A DNA stretch of 64,000 nt from Halpernia sp048269545 (lineage in GTDB: Bacteria; Bacteroidota; Bacteroidia; Flavobacteriales; Weeksellaceae): positions 1 to 64,000 of the forward strand of contig NZ_JBLXIJ010000002.1 of the NCBI RefSeq assembly GCF_048269545.1. Direction: 5' to 3'. Position 1 is the first letter of the stretch. Each line of letters starts with the position of its first letter. The translations under genes were made by a program, and so were the position numbers. The notes under the pieces are model-generated. The model searched no databases and had not been told where the DNA came from. It worked only from the letters and a program-made list of their open reading frames with translations. This document shows, piece after piece, positions 42,663 through 52,387 of this stretch.

Positions 42663-44525
42663 ATGAAAAATTTCCTTTTTGTAGCCGCAATTTTATTCTC
42701 ACTTCAAGCGTATTCCCAGAAAATATATACGCCAAGAAACATTAAAAATGCAATTGAAAAAGGAACAAGGACAGAAAATGGAACTCCCGGCAAAAATTAT
42801 TGGCAAAATACAGGGAATTATGTTATGAAATTAAGTCTGAATCCCGATACTAAAATAATTTCAGGCGCAGAAACAATTGAGTATTTCAATAATTCACCAG
42901 ATAGTTTGAAAACTGCAGTCATTCGTTTTGTAAATAACGTGCACAAACCAACTTCAGCACGTGCAAGTGACACTTCAAAAGATTTTTTAGACAAAGGTTT
43001 AACAATAAAGTCATTTAAAGTAAACGGTGAAACTTACAATGTAAATAGTGAAAATTGGGGAACTGTCGGAAACGTAAAGTTAAAAAGTCCAATGCTTCCA
43101 AAATCAAAAACTACGTTTGAAATTGTTTGGGAATATCCGTTATCAAAAGAAAGCGGAAGAGAAGGACAAATCAACGAAACTACTTTTTTTGCTGCTTATT
43201 CTTACCCAAGAATTTCCGTTTATGACGATTATAACGGTTGGGACAGAATTCCGCACACAGGAAGAAATGAATTTTATCATGATTTTAATAATTACAATGT
43301 GGCAATCACAGTTCCGAAAAATTACGTGGTTTACGCAACTGGTGTGATGCAAAATCCACAAGAAGTTTTACAAGCAAATGCTTTAAATGATTTTAAAAAA
43401 TCTCTCATAAGTACGGACATAATTCACATTGCAAAAGAAGGCGAAATTGCAGCGGGAAAAATCACACAGCAAAACGACCAAAATACTTTCAAATTTAAAG
43501 CAGAAAATATCACGGATTTTTGTTGGGCGGCAAGTTCCACTTATGTTTGGGATGCTTCAAGTGTGCAATTAGATTCAAAAAAAGTGAGCGTTCAAGCGGC
43601 TTATGAAAGTGGAGCGAAAGATTTCGAACATTACACTGAATGGGAACAATATAATATCGCTTGGTTTTCTAAAAATTGGCCGGGAATAGAATATCCATTT
43701 CCAACTATGACGGCTTTTCAAGGTTTTGCAGATATGGAATATCCGATGATGGTAAATGATTCTACAATTCCGAATGATTTAAATGATTCCAGACTAACCG
43801 TGGATCACGAAATTGCGCATACTTATTTTCCGTTTTATATGGGAATTAATGAAAAACGTTACGCTTATATGGATGAAGGTTGGGCAACAACTTTTGAATA
43901 TTTAATTGGAACCGCAGAACACGGAAAAGAATACGCTGATAAATTTTACAAAGATTTCCGCGTAAAACGCTGGATTTTTGATCCTTCTTCGGACGAAGAT
44001 CAACCTGTGATTTCTGAAAGTACGCAAGTTTCTGGCGCAGGTTATGGAAATAATTCTTATGTGAAAGCAAGTTTATCCTATTTGGCTTTGAAAGATTATT
44101 TGGGCGATGCGTTATTTAAAAAAGCACTTCATCATTATATGGAAACTTGGCACGGAAAACACCCAATTCCGTGGGATTATTTTTACGCGATGGAAGCGGG
44201 AAGTGGTAAAGATTTAACTTGGTTTTGGAAAAACTGGTTTTATAGCAATAATTACATCGATTTAAAATTGAGTTCCGCGAAGATGAACGGAAAAAATTTA
44301 AGTTTAAATATTGAAAATTTGGGCGGTTTTGCGATTCCGTTTGATGTGGTTACAGAATTCTCTGACGGTACAAAATCCACCAAACATTTCACGCCAGAAG
44401 TTTGGAAAGTAAATGAAAAAGAATTTAAAACCAATATTTCATCTTCAAAAAGAGTAAAATCTGTAACTTTGGATAACGGCATTTATATGGATTATAAACC
44501 AAAAGATAATACTTTAAATCTCTAA
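42663..44525 (+). CDS. M1-family metallopeptidase
   Basis: Exported zinc aminopeptidase of 620 residues (signal peptide 1-18, ending AYSQ). The gluzincin motif HEIAH (382-386) is followed, exactly 18 residues after its second His, by the third zinc ligand Glu405 (in YMDEGW). The exopeptidase motif, usually GxMEN, reads here GFADMEYP, a substitution shared by a subset of Bacteroidota M1 enzymes. A C-terminal beta-sandwich follows. It is co-oriented with the S9 peptidase nine bases downstream, so the two periplasmic peptidases are probably produced together. Confidence 0.9.
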   Translation: MKNFLFVAAILFSLQAYSQKIYTPRNIKNAIEKGTRTENGTPGKNYWQNTGNYVMKLSLNPDTKIISGAETIEYFNNSPDSLKTAVIRFVNNVHKPTSARASDTSKDFLDKGLTIKSFKVNGETYNVNSENWGTVGNVKLKSPMLPKSKTTFEIVWEYPLSKESGREGQINETTFFAAYSYPRISVYDDYNGWDRIPHTGRNEFYHDFNNYNVAITVPKNYVVYATGVMQNPQEVLQANALNDFKKSLISTDIIHIAKEGEIAAGKITQQNDQNTFKFKAENITDFCWAASSTYVWDASSVQLDSKKVSVQAAYESGAKDFEHYTEWEQYNIAWFSKNWPGIEYPFPTMTAFQGFADMEYPMMVNDSTIPNDLNDSRLTVDHEIAHTYFPFYMGINEKRYAYMDEGWATTFEYLIGTAEHGKEYADKFYKDFRVKRWIFDPSSDEDQPVISESTQVSGAGYGNNSYVKASLSYLALKDYLGDALFKKALHHYMETWHGKHPIPWDYFYAMEAGSGKDLTWFWKNWFYSNNYIDLKLSSAKMNGKNLSLNIENLGGFAIPFDVVTEFSDGTKSTKHFTPEVWKVNEKEFKTNISSSKRVKSVTLDNGIYMDYKPKDNTLNL

Positions 44526-44534
44526 AAAATAGAT

Positions 44535-46532
44535 ATGAAAATAAAACATACATTTCTCGCAATTGCAGCACCCTTTCTTATGAATGCACAAAACCTAATG
44601 ACACCCGAAACACTTTGGACGCTCAATAAAATGTCTGTTTCTGCCGTTTCTCCCGATCAATCTTCATTGATTTACAAAGTCGGAAAAGTCGATTTAAAAA
44701 CGGAAAAAACAAATTCTAAATCCTACTTTTTAAATTTAAAAACTTCTGCTGCAGAAAATTTAGATTTAGGCAAAAAATCAATCGTTCAATGGGATAAAAA
44801 TGGGATTTACGCACAAGAAGGCGAAATGATTTATCTTTCAAAAGATGGCGGAAAAACCTGGACAGATTTTTACAAATTTGGCGAAGTAGATAATATCAGA
44901 ATTTCTCCTGACGGTAAAAAAGTCGCTTTTAGCAAAAATGTGCATTTAGAAAATATTTTAGGAAAAGACTTATATAAAGACACGCCAAAATCTACTGCAC
45001 AAGTTTACACAGATTTAGATATAAGACATTGGGACACGTGGAATGAAGGGAGTTTTGATCACGTTTTTGTTGCAAATATTTCAGAAGATTTTTCGAAAGC
45101 AACAGATTTGCTTAAAAATGAAAAATTTTATTCTCCACAAAAACCATTTGGTGGAACAGAAGATTTTATTTGGAGTCCAGATTCTATGAGTATAATTTAT
45201 GTTTGTAAGAAAAAAACTGGGGCAGAATACGCACTTTCTACCAATACAGATTTATATTCTTATGATTTAAAATCCGGGAAAACCACTAATCTAACGGAAG
45301 ATAATAAAGGTTACGATGTTAATCCAAAATTTTCTCCAAACGGACAATTTCTTACATGGCAAAGTATGGAACGTGACGGTTATGAAGCGGATAAAAACCG
45401 TTTGATGGTGATGAATTTAAAAACAATGCAAAAAACTGATTTAACAAAAAACTGGGATGAAAGTGTTGCAGGTTCTATTTTTTGGAGTTCAGATTCTAAA
45501 ACTATTTATTTCAGCACGGCATTTCATGGTACTTCACAATTGTTTTCAGCGGATTTAAAATCCTCTAAAATTACTCAAATTACAAATGGTGATTTTGATG
45601 TTAACGATATTATTGCTCAAAACCAAAATCAATTATTTGTTACAAGAACAGATTTTAATCATAATGCAGACTTGTTTTCCGTAGATCCAAAATCTGGAAA
45701 AATGTCGCAAATTACAGAAGTAAATAAAGACAATTACGCAAAAATTACTCCATCCAAATCTGAACTAAAAATGGTGAAAACCACCGATGGTAAAGAAATG
45801 GGCGTTTGGTTTATTTATCCACCAAATTTTGATCCTGCTAAAAAATACCCAACATTATTATATTGTCAAGGTGGTCCACAATCTGCTTTAACACAATTTT
45901 TTAGTACCCGATGGAATTTCGCTTTAATGGCAGCAAATGGCTATATTATTGTTGCACCAAACCGTCGCGGAATGCCCGGTTGGGGAACGAAATGGAATGA
46001 AGCTATTTCCAAAGATTGGGGCGGTCAACCGATGAAAGATTATCTTTCTGCGGCAGATTTCGCAAAAACTTTACCTTATGTGGACGGCGACAGAATGGGC
46101 GCGGTTGGCGCAAGTTATGGCGGTTACAGCGTTTATATGCTCGCAGGAATTCATCAAAATCGTTTCAAAACTTTCATCGCGCACGACGGGCTTTATGATA
46201 TGAAATCTTGGTACGGAACCACAGAAGAACTTTGGTTTGCAAATTGGGATTTAGGAGGTGCGCCGTGGGACAAACCAACGCCAAAATCTTACACAGAATA
46301 TAATCCAAGTAATTACGTGCAAAATTGGAATAAACCAATTATGATTGTGCAAGGTGGAATAGATTTCCGCGTTCCTTACGAGCAAGGTCAGGAAGCATTT
46401 CAATCAGCGAAATTACGTGGTTTGAAAACTAAATTTCTCTATTTTCCAAATGAAAACCATTGGGTTTTACATCCTCAAAATGGTTTGGTTTGGCAACGAG
46501 AATTTTTCAGCTGGTTGAAGGAAACTTTGTAG
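44535..46532 (+). CDS. S9-family prolyl-oligopeptidase-like peptidase
   Basis: Exported serine peptidase of 665 residues (short signal peptide ending MNAQ). The N-terminal ~400 residues form a TolB/DPP-type beta-propeller with repeats such as ISPDGKKVAFSKN, WSPDSMSIIYVC and WSSDSKTIYFST. The C-terminal alpha/beta-hydrolase domain has the triad Ser527 (GASYGGYS), Asp610 (GGIDFRVP) and His642 (NENHWVL). It fits dipeptidyl or acylaminoacyl peptidases. It is transcribed with the M1 peptidase gene upstream, suggesting shared extracytoplasmic peptide breakdown. Confidence 0.92.
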   Translation: MKIKHTFLAIAAPFLMNAQNLMTPETLWTLNKMSVSAVSPDQSSLIYKVGKVDLKTEKTNSKSYFLNLKTSAAENLDLGKKSIVQWDKNGIYAQEGEMIYLSKDGGKTWTDFYKFGEVDNIRISPDGKKVAFSKNVHLENILGKDLYKDTPKSTAQVYTDLDIRHWDTWNEGSFDHVFVANISEDFSKATDLLKNEKFYSPQKPFGGTEDFIWSPDSMSIIYVCKKKTGAEYALSTNTDLYSYDLKSGKTTNLTEDNKGYDVNPKFSPNGQFLTWQSMERDGYEADKNRLMVMNLKTMQKTDLTKNWDESVAGSIFWSSDSKTIYFSTAFHGTSQLFSADLKSSKITQITNGDFDVNDIIAQNQNQLFVTRTDFNHNADLFSVDPKSGKMSQITEVNKDNYAKITPSKSELKMVKTTDGKEMGVWFIYPPNFDPAKKYPTLLYCQGGPQSALTQFFSTRWNFALMAANGYIIVAPNRRGMPGWGTKWNEAISKDWGGQPMKDYLSAADFAKTLPYVDGDRMGAVGASYGGYSVYMLAGIHQNRFKTFIAHDGLYDMKSWYGTTEELWFANWDLGGAPWDKPTPKSYTEYNPSNYVQNWNKPIMIVQGGIDFRVPYEQGQEAFQSAKLRGLKTKFLYFPNENHWVLHPQNGLVWQREFFSWLKETL

Positions 46533-46545
46533 ATTTTTTAGGAGC

Positions 46546-46735
46546 AAGACGGTTTTGTTTTTTTCGAAATTTCGTCTCCGTCTTACACTATATCTTTTCA
46601 CAGGAAATGTGCCTTTCGGCGCATTCCCTATGAAAAAGGATGCCGTTTCAACCGGGGCTAAAAAGACGTTTTATTTTTTCTTTCAATTGTTGCTCACAAT
46701 ACGTAAGAACGCGCCTCAAGGCAGTTCAGATTTAT
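46546..46735. other. GC-richer, structured intergenic element
   Basis: Within the 46533-46769 gap lie a hairpin AGGAAATGTGCC / GGCGCATTCCCT (46602-46629; 11 of 12 pairs, loop TTTC), an outer AAGACGG (46547-46553) / CCGTCTT (46578-46584) pair, and a GATGCCGTTTCAACCGGGGC segment (46639-46658). Composition differs clearly from the AT-rich neighbours. It could be a dispersed repeat or a small structured RNA; no credible ORF lies in it. Confidence 0.4.
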
Positions 46736-46769
46736 AAAACATTGGTTACATTTTATAAAACAAAAAACT

Positions 46770-47147
46770 ATGAAAAAAGTAATTGGAATTGGCGGAATTT
46801 TTTTCAAAACAAAAAATCCAGAAACTTTAAGAGAATGGTACAAAATACATCTTGGTTTTGATATAAACGATTATGGCGCAACTTTCGATTGGAAAGAATG
46901 CTCAGATTCAGCAAAAAATGGCGCCACACAATGGAGTCCTTTTAAAGAGGATACAAAATATTTTGAACCTTCCAACAAAGAATTTATGATTAATTACATC
47001 GTAGAGAATCTGGAAAAATTAGTAGAAGAATTAAAAAAATCTGATGTCATTATTTTAGATGATATAGATGATTCGGATTACGGAAAATTTATCCATATTT
47101 TAGATTGCGAAGAAAATAAAATCGAGCTTTGGGAACCCAGTAAATAA
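46770..47147 (+). CDS. VOC (glyoxalase/bleomycin-resistance) family protein
   Basis: A 125-residue single-chain VOC protein that would form a dimer with a metal-binding barrel. It opens VIGIGGIFFKTKNPETLREWY, has the mid-chain FMINYIVENLEKLVEELKK and ends in DCEENKIELWEP, the usual VOC C-terminal strand with the metal-ligand Glu. The substrate is unknown. No detoxification or resistance partner is nearby. Confidence 0.85.
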   Translation: MKKVIGIGGIFFKTKNPETLREWYKIHLGFDINDYGATFDWKECSDSAKNGATQWSPFKEDTKYFEPSNKEFMINYIVENLEKLVEELKKSDVIILDDIDDSDYGKFIHILDCEENKIELWEPSK

Positions 47148-47183
47148 TTACAAAAATAGTTTTTAAACTAATTTGCTCATTTA

Positions 47184-47216
47184 CTTGACAAACGCCTTTT
47201 CAAAATCGTATATTTG
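47184..47216 (+). promoter_or_regulatory. Promoter of queA
   Basis: CTTG (47184-47187), 21 bases, then TATATTTG (47209-47216), an exact -7 match, about 50 bases before the ATG. Confidence 0.55.
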
Positions 47217-47265
47217 CACCCCGAAACAGAAAAACTGTATCGTTTAATTATTTTTAAATAAAACT

Positions 47266-48324
47266 ATGTCGAAATTAAAAACTTCAGACTTCAATTTTCA
47301 CTTACCAGAACATCTTTTAGCAGAACATCCTTCTGCAAACCGCGATGAGGCGAAATTGATGGTTCTTCATCGTAAAACACAAACCATTGAACACAAGCTT
47401 TTTAAAGATGTGATTAATTATTTTGAAGAAAAAGATTTATTTATTTTTAATAATACAAAAGTTTTTCCTGCACGTCTTTATGGAAATAAAGAAAAAACAG
47501 GAGCGAAAATTGAAGTTTTTTTACTTCGAGAATTAGATAAAGAAACACGTGTCTGGGACGTTTTAGTGGATCCAGCTAGAAAAATAAGAATCGGAAATAA
47601 ATTATTTTTCAATGAAGATGAAAGTTTAGTAGCAGAAGTAATTGATAATACAACTTCCCGCGGAAGAACTTTAAGATTTTTATACGATGGTTCTTATGAA
47701 GAATTCCGTGCAAAACTGAAAGAATTAGGAGAAACGCCGCTTCCAAAATATATTAAAAGAGAAGTAGAGCCAGAAGACGCAGAACGGTATCAAACGATTT
47801 ATGCAAAAAACGAAGGTGCTGTTGCAGCGCCAACTGCAGGTTTGCATTTCTCCAAACATTTAATGAAAAGATTAGAAATTAAAGGAATTGATTTCGCAGA
47901 AGTAACTTTGCACATTGGTTTAGGAACTTTTAATCCTATTGAAGTGGAAGATCTTTCTAAACATAAAATGGAATCTGAAGAAGCTATTATTGATCAAATT
48001 AATGCAGATAAAATAAATTTAGCAGTAGAACAAGGTCGCCAAATTTGCGCTGTTGGAACAACAACAATGCGTGCCATTGAAACTTCCGTTTCTTCTAATA
48101 AAAAAATTGGACCTTATACTGGTTGGACAAATAAATTTATTTTTCCACCACACGATTTTGGTGTTGCAACTTCTATGATTACCAATTTCCATATGCCCAA
48201 ATCTACATTAATGATGATGATTGCTGCATTTGCAGGTAAAGATTTTCTGATGCATGCTTATGAAGAAGCTGTGAAAAACGAGTATAAATTTTATTCTTAC
48301 GGAGATGCGATGTTAATACTCTAA
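47266..48324 (+). CDS. queA: S-adenosylmethionine:tRNA ribosyltransferase-isomerase
   Basis: QueA transfers the ribosyl part of SAM to preQ1 in tRNA, giving epoxyqueuosine, the penultimate queuosine step. The 352-residue length is standard. Family blocks include FNFHLPEHLLAEHP near the start, LFIFNNTKVFPARL (about 62-75), YQTIYAKNEGAVAAPTAGLHF (about 175), TLHIGLGTFNPI and the end YKFYSYGDAMLI. rlmN follows in the same direction; together they form an RNA-modification block. Confidence 0.95.
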   Translation: MSKLKTSDFNFHLPEHLLAEHPSANRDEAKLMVLHRKTQTIEHKLFKDVINYFEEKDLFIFNNTKVFPARLYGNKEKTGAKIEVFLLRELDKETRVWDVLVDPARKIRIGNKLFFNEDESLVAEVIDNTTSRGRTLRFLYDGSYEEFRAKLKELGETPLPKYIKREVEPEDAERYQTIYAKNEGAVAAPTAGLHFSKHLMKRLEIKGIDFAEVTLHIGLGTFNPIEVEDLSKHKMESEEAIIDQINADKINLAVEQGRQICAVGTTTMRAIETSVSSNKKIGPYTGWTNKFIFPPHDFGVATSMITNFHMPKSTLMMMIAAFAGKDFLMHAYEEAVKNEYKFYSYGDAMLIL

Positions 48325-48432
48325 ACAATTTTAAAATAGTAATTTTAAATTTTAGATTAATATCTTTTTAAAGTTATTAAACTAAAATTTTTTATTTAAG
48401 CTTAAATCAAAAAATAATTAAAATCTAAATTT

Positions 48433-49467
48433 TTGCGCGATTTACGAACTTTATCACTTTCAGAACTTCAAGATTATTTTTTAAGCTTAGGTGAAAAACC
48501 ATTTCGTGCGAAACAGGTTTATGATTGGTTGTGGTCAAAAAACCTTCATTCTATTGAGGAAATGAACAATCTTTCAAAAGAATTAAGAGAGAAAATTTCT
48601 AAAGATTTTATAATAAAACCAATTTCTGTTGATCAATTACAAAGAAGTTCTGATGGAACTATTAAAAATGGTGTAAAATTACACGACGGACTTTTAGTAG
48701 AATCTGTTTTAATTCCTACAGAAACTCGAACTACAGCGTGTGTTTCTTCCCAAGTTGGTTGTTCTTTAAATTGTGAATTTTGTGCAACTGCACGTTTAAA
48801 ACGAATGCGAAATTTAGAAGTTGCAGAAATTGTAGATCAAGTTGCATTAATTGATCAGCAAAGTAAAATGTATTTTGATAGACCGCTTTCAAACATCGTT
48901 TTCATGGGAATGGGAGAACCAATGATGAATTATAAAAACGTAGTAGAAGCCATCAGAAAAATTACCGAACCAGAAGGTTTAGGAATGTCTCCGAAAAGAA
49001 TTACAGTTTCAACTTCGGGAATTCCGAAAATGATAAAAATGTTGGCTGATGAAAATATTAAAGTAAAATTAGCACTTTCTCTTCATTCTGCAATTGAAAA
49101 AAAGCGAAATGAAATCATGCCTTTTTCAGATAAATTTCCTTTGACAGATATTTTGGATTCATTAAAATATTGGTATCAAAAAACGGGAAATATCGTCACT
49201 TTTGAATACTGCGTTTGGAAAGGAATTAATGATGAAGATGAAGATATTAAAGCTTTAATAAAATATTGTAAACAAATTCCAAGCAAAGTCAATTTAATTC
49301 AGTACAATCCAATTGGTGACGGAAAATTTGATCAATGTAATAAAGCTGCGGAAGAAAATTACGTTCGTCAATTAGAGAAAAGTGGAATTACAGTTATGAT
49401 TCGGCGAAGTAGAGGAGGCGATATTGATGCAGCTTGCGGACAATTAGCCAATAAAGCAGCAGAATAA
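48433..49467 (+). CDS. rlmN: Dual-specificity 23S rRNA/tRNA adenine-C2 methyltransferase
   Basis: Radical SAM enzyme that methylates A2503 of 23S rRNA and A37 of some tRNAs. The 344-residue protein has the cluster motif CSLNCEFC (C-x3-C-x2-C), the two catalytic cysteines (ACVSSQVGC region and DAACGQL at the C-terminus) and GMGEPMMN. The start is a TTG at 48433; no in-frame ATG precedes the conserved LRTLSLSELQDYF beginning. An A/T-rich stretch ending in TTTTTG lies over the start, so the promoter may overlap it. Confidence 0.93.
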   Translation: MRDLRTLSLSELQDYFLSLGEKPFRAKQVYDWLWSKNLHSIEEMNNLSKELREKISKDFIIKPISVDQLQRSSDGTIKNGVKLHDGLLVESVLIPTETRTTACVSSQVGCSLNCEFCATARLKRMRNLEVAEIVDQVALIDQQSKMYFDRPLSNIVFMGMGEPMMNYKNVVEAIRKITEPEGLGMSPKRITVSTSGIPKMIKMLADENIKVKLALSLHSAIEKKRNEIMPFSDKFPLTDILDSLKYWYQKTGNIVTFEYCVWKGINDEDEDIKALIKYCKQIPSKVNLIQYNPIGDGKFDQCNKAAEENYVRQLEKSGITVMIRRSRGGDIDAACGQLANKAAE

Positions 49468-49498
49468 TTTATTATTTTTTACTAAGTTCTTAATGCAT

Positions 49499-49506
49499 TA
49501 ACTTTG
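49499..49506 (+). promoter_or_regulatory. -7 element before the sterol desaturase family gene
   Basis: TAACTTTG matches TAnnTTTG, 17 bases before the ATG at 49524. Confidence 0.45.
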
Positions 49507-49523
49507 CAATAAATTAAATTTCT

Positions 49524-50435
49524 ATGAGTATTTTTATTGGCGAAGATGGCCTTCAAAATATTTATACATGGGCAATCCCGCTTCATGCAACTGTTATTTT
49601 ATCAGAAATGATTTACAGTCATTATTCTGAAAGTAAATTATACAGCGGCAAAGATTTAGCTCAAAATATTTATTTGGCTCTCGCTAATTTTGGTTTGGAT
49701 CTCGCAATGAAAGTTACGGCAATGTTCGTGATGTTTTTCTTTTATTCTTATCGTTTATTTACTTGGGAATTTACTTTATTTTATTGGGTAATTTGCTTTG
49801 TTATAACTGATTTAGCTTATTACGTTTTACATTATGTAGATCACCATTCGCGTGCGTTTTGGGCAGTTCATATCACACATCACAATTCAGAATATTTTAA
49901 TTTAACCACCGGTTTTAGAAGTTCAGTTTTAGAACCACTTTATAGATATTTATATTTTGCGCCACTCGCTTTTTTAGGATTTAATCCGTGGCATATAATG
50001 GTGGTTTATGCAATCGGACAAGTTTATGGAACTTGGGTACATACACAAACGGTAAAAAAAATGGGATTTTTAGAACATATTTTAATTACGCCTTCTCATC
50101 ACAGAGTTCATCATGCATGTAACATTAAATATTTAGATAGAAATATGGGAATGGTGCTCGTTTTTTGGGATAAAATATTTGGTACTTTTGAAAAAGAAGA
50201 TGAAAAAGTTCCTGTAAAATATGGAATTTATCCGAAAATGCCGGATGATAAACCTTTAACAGTTTTTGCTTATGAATGGCGAAAAATTTGGAAAGATTTA
50301 AAACAACCTAATTTAAAATTTACCGATAGAATTAATTACATTTTTAATTCTCCTGGTTGGAAACATGATGGAACAGGAAAAACTGTGAAACAATACCAAA
50401 AAGAATATTTTGAGAAAATGAAACTTAAAACTTAG
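49524..50435 (+). CDS. Sterol desaturase / fatty-acid hydroxylase family protein
   Basis: Integral membrane di-iron enzyme of 303 residues. The histidine boxes of the superfamily are present: HYVDHH, HITHH (about residues 109-128) and later SHHRVHH (about 193-199). Four or more membrane helices surround them. Bacterial members hydroxylate or desaturate fatty acids, sphingoid bases, carotenoids or ether lipids; the substrate here is not evident. The following exported-protein gene is 20 bases away. Confidence 0.85.
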   Translation: MSIFIGEDGLQNIYTWAIPLHATVILSEMIYSHYSESKLYSGKDLAQNIYLALANFGLDLAMKVTAMFVMFFFYSYRLFTWEFTLFYWVICFVITDLAYYVLHYVDHHSRAFWAVHITHHNSEYFNLTTGFRSSVLEPLYRYLYFAPLAFLGFNPWHIMVVYAIGQVYGTWVHTQTVKKMGFLEHILITPSHHRVHHACNIKYLDRNMGMVLVFWDKIFGTFEKEDEKVPVKYGIYPKMPDDKPLTVFAYEWRKIWKDLKQPNLKFTDRINYIFNSPGWKHDGTGKTVKQYQKEYFEKMKLKT

Positions 50436-50455
50436 ATAATTCTATAAAATTTTCA

Positions 50456-51328
50456 ATGAAACAATTATTATTAGTTTTTACAATTCTATTTTCTCCAAGT
50501 TTTTCAGCACAAAAAACGGAAACTTTTAAAATTAAAAAATACCAAATTGCCATTTTGGGAGATAGTTTAAAAGAAAGTTCTGGACTTAATTTTTTTAATG
50601 GAAAACTTTACACTTTCAATGATAGTGGGAATTCTGCGGAATTATTTCAAATAAGTTTAGATAGTGCGAAAATTCAAAAGAAATTAAATACAAAACTTCG
50701 GAACGAAGATTGGGAATCTTTGACAAATGATGGTGAAAACTTTTACATAGGAGATTTTGGAAATAATTTAGGAAGTAGAAAAGATTTAAAAATTTACAAA
50801 ATTCCGTTTCGTGATTCTTTGGTTTTAGATTCTACAAAAACCATTTCATTTTATTATCCTGAGCAAAAAGATTTTACGCCAAAAAATTTAAATAATGATT
50901 TTGATGGCGAAGCAATGATATTTTTAAATGGAAAAATTCACATTTTTACCAAAGAATGGAAATCAAAAGAAACCACTCATTATATAATTAATCCTGAAAA
51001 TTTTGAAAATCAAGCAGCTGAAAAGATTGAAACTTTTAAAACTGATTTTGTAGTAACAGATGCTTCTTACTTTGAAGATAAACTCTATTTAATTGGCTAT
51101 ACAAAATTGGCAAAAGTGTATTTAATAGTATTTAAAAAATCTGAAAATGATACTTTTTTTAGAGAAACGCCAAAAAAATATTATTTGGGAAGTGCATTTT
51201 CATTGAGCCAAATAGAAGGAATTGCAGTAAATAAAGACGGAATATATATTTCAGGTGAAGAATTTCACTCACCTTTAGGAATTAAAAAAGGACAATTCTT
51301 TTTCATTCCTTTTTCTGATTTTGATTAA
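50456..51328 (+). CDS. Exported beta-propeller-like protein of unknown function
   Basis: A 290-residue protein with a signal peptide (1-18, ending FSAQ). The mature chain is beta-rich with repeated short motifs such as NGKLYTFNDSGN, GENFYIGDFGNN, NGKIHIFTKEW and EDKLYLIGYT, typical of propeller blades of the SdiA-regulated/esterase-like type. WESLTNDGENFYIGDFGNN has the look of a metal- or ligand-binding blade edge. I do not recognise a characterised homologue. It lies 20 bases after the sterol desaturase family gene and may be co-transcribed. Confidence 0.65.
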   Translation: MKQLLLVFTILFSPSFSAQKTETFKIKKYQIAILGDSLKESSGLNFFNGKLYTFNDSGNSAELFQISLDSAKIQKKLNTKLRNEDWESLTNDGENFYIGDFGNNLGSRKDLKIYKIPFRDSLVLDSTKTISFYYPEQKDFTPKNLNNDFDGEAMIFLNGKIHIFTKEWKSKETTHYIINPENFENQAAEKIETFKTDFVVTDASYFEDKLYLIGYTKLAKVYLIVFKKSENDTFFRETPKKYYLGSAFSLSQIEGIAVNKDGIYISGEEFHSPLGIKKGQFFFIPFSDFD

Positions 51329-51371
51329 TTTTCCTGCTTTTTCTCAGCTTATTTCTACGCAAAAAATAGCT

Positions 51372-51379
51372 TATATTTG
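51372..51379 (+). promoter_or_regulatory. -7 element of the polyprenyl synthase promoter
   Basis: TATATTTG, an exact TAnnTTTG match, 30 bases before the GTG start at 51410. Confidence 0.45.
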
Positions 51380-51409
51380 CTTATCATTAAATTCTAACTT
51401 TTTAGTTCT

Positions 51410-52387
51410 GTGTCTCAGATTGTAGAAGAAATAAAAAAACCAATTATGGAAGAAATGAAACTTTTCGAGCAAAAGTTTTATGAATCTATGACCACAAAAG
51501 TGGCGTTATTAGACAAAGTAACGCGTTTTATTGTAACTACAAAAGGAAAACAAATGCGCCCAATGTTTGTTTTTTTGTGCGCAAAATTAGTGGGTAAAGT
51601 GAATGAAAAGACTTTTCGAGGTGCTTCAATGATTGAGTTAATTCACACCGCAACTTTAGTACATGACGATGTTGTAGATGAAAGTTTCAAACGTAGAAAT
51701 TTTTTTTCAATTAATGCTTTATGGAAAAATAAAATTGCAGTTTTAGTAGGTGATTTTTTACTCTCAAAATCTGTTTTACTTTCTACTGATTTTAAAGATT
51801 ATGATTTACTTTCGGTGATTGCGAGAACCATCAGAGAAATGTCTGAAGGTGAATTGTTGCAATTAGAAAAAGCCAGAAAACTAGATATTACAGAAGATGT
51901 TTATTATGAAATTATTCGCCAAAAAACGGCAACTTTAATTGCAGCTTGTTGTGAAATTGGCGTTTTATCTAATGATGTAAATGAAGATTTAGCTAAAAAA
52001 ATGCAGAGTTTCGGAACATTAACTGGAATGGCTTTCCAAATAAAAGATGATCTGTTTGATTATTTAAGTGAAAATTTCATTGGAAAACCTGTTGGAATTG
52101 ATATTAAAGAACAGAAAATGACTTTGCCGTTAATTTATTCTTTAAAAAATGCTTCAGAAAAAGACCGAAAATATCATTTCCAGACGATTAAAAGATTTAA
52201 AGAAGATAAAAAAAGAGTGAAAGAATTAATAGCTTTTGTGAAAAAAACTGGTGGTTTAGATTACGCTATTTCTGTGATGAAAAATTATCAGCAAAAAGCA
52301 AAATTAATTTTAAATGAATTTCCAGATAATGAAGCAAAATATTCTTTAAATTTAATGCTTGATTATGTTATAGAGCGGAAGTTTTAA
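51410..52387 (+). CDS. Polyprenyl diphosphate synthase
   Basis: Trans-prenyltransferase of 325 residues that lengthens isoprenoid diphosphates, probably for the menaquinone side chain (IspB/HepT-like). The first Asp-rich motif is HDDVVDE (Asp86, Asp87, Asp90), and the second is KDDLFDYL near residue 210. GKQMRPMFVFLCAKL and the small residues before the first motif fit a medium/long-chain synthase. The start is a GTG. Its last 20 bases overlap the convergent TPR-AraC regulator gene. Confidence 0.9.
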   Translation: MSQIVEEIKKPIMEEMKLFEQKFYESMTTKVALLDKVTRFIVTTKGKQMRPMFVFLCAKLVGKVNEKTFRGASMIELIHTATLVHDDVVDESFKRRNFFSINALWKNKIAVLVGDFLLSKSVLLSTDFKDYDLLSVIARTIREMSEGELLQLEKARKLDITEDVYYEIIRQKTATLIAACCEIGVLSNDVNEDLAKKMQSFGTLTGMAFQIKDDLFDYLSENFIGKPVGIDIKEQKMTLPLIYSLKNASEKDRKYHFQTIKRFKEDKKRVKELIAFVKKTGGLDYAISVMKNYQQKAKLILNEFPDNEAKYSLNLMLDYVIERKF

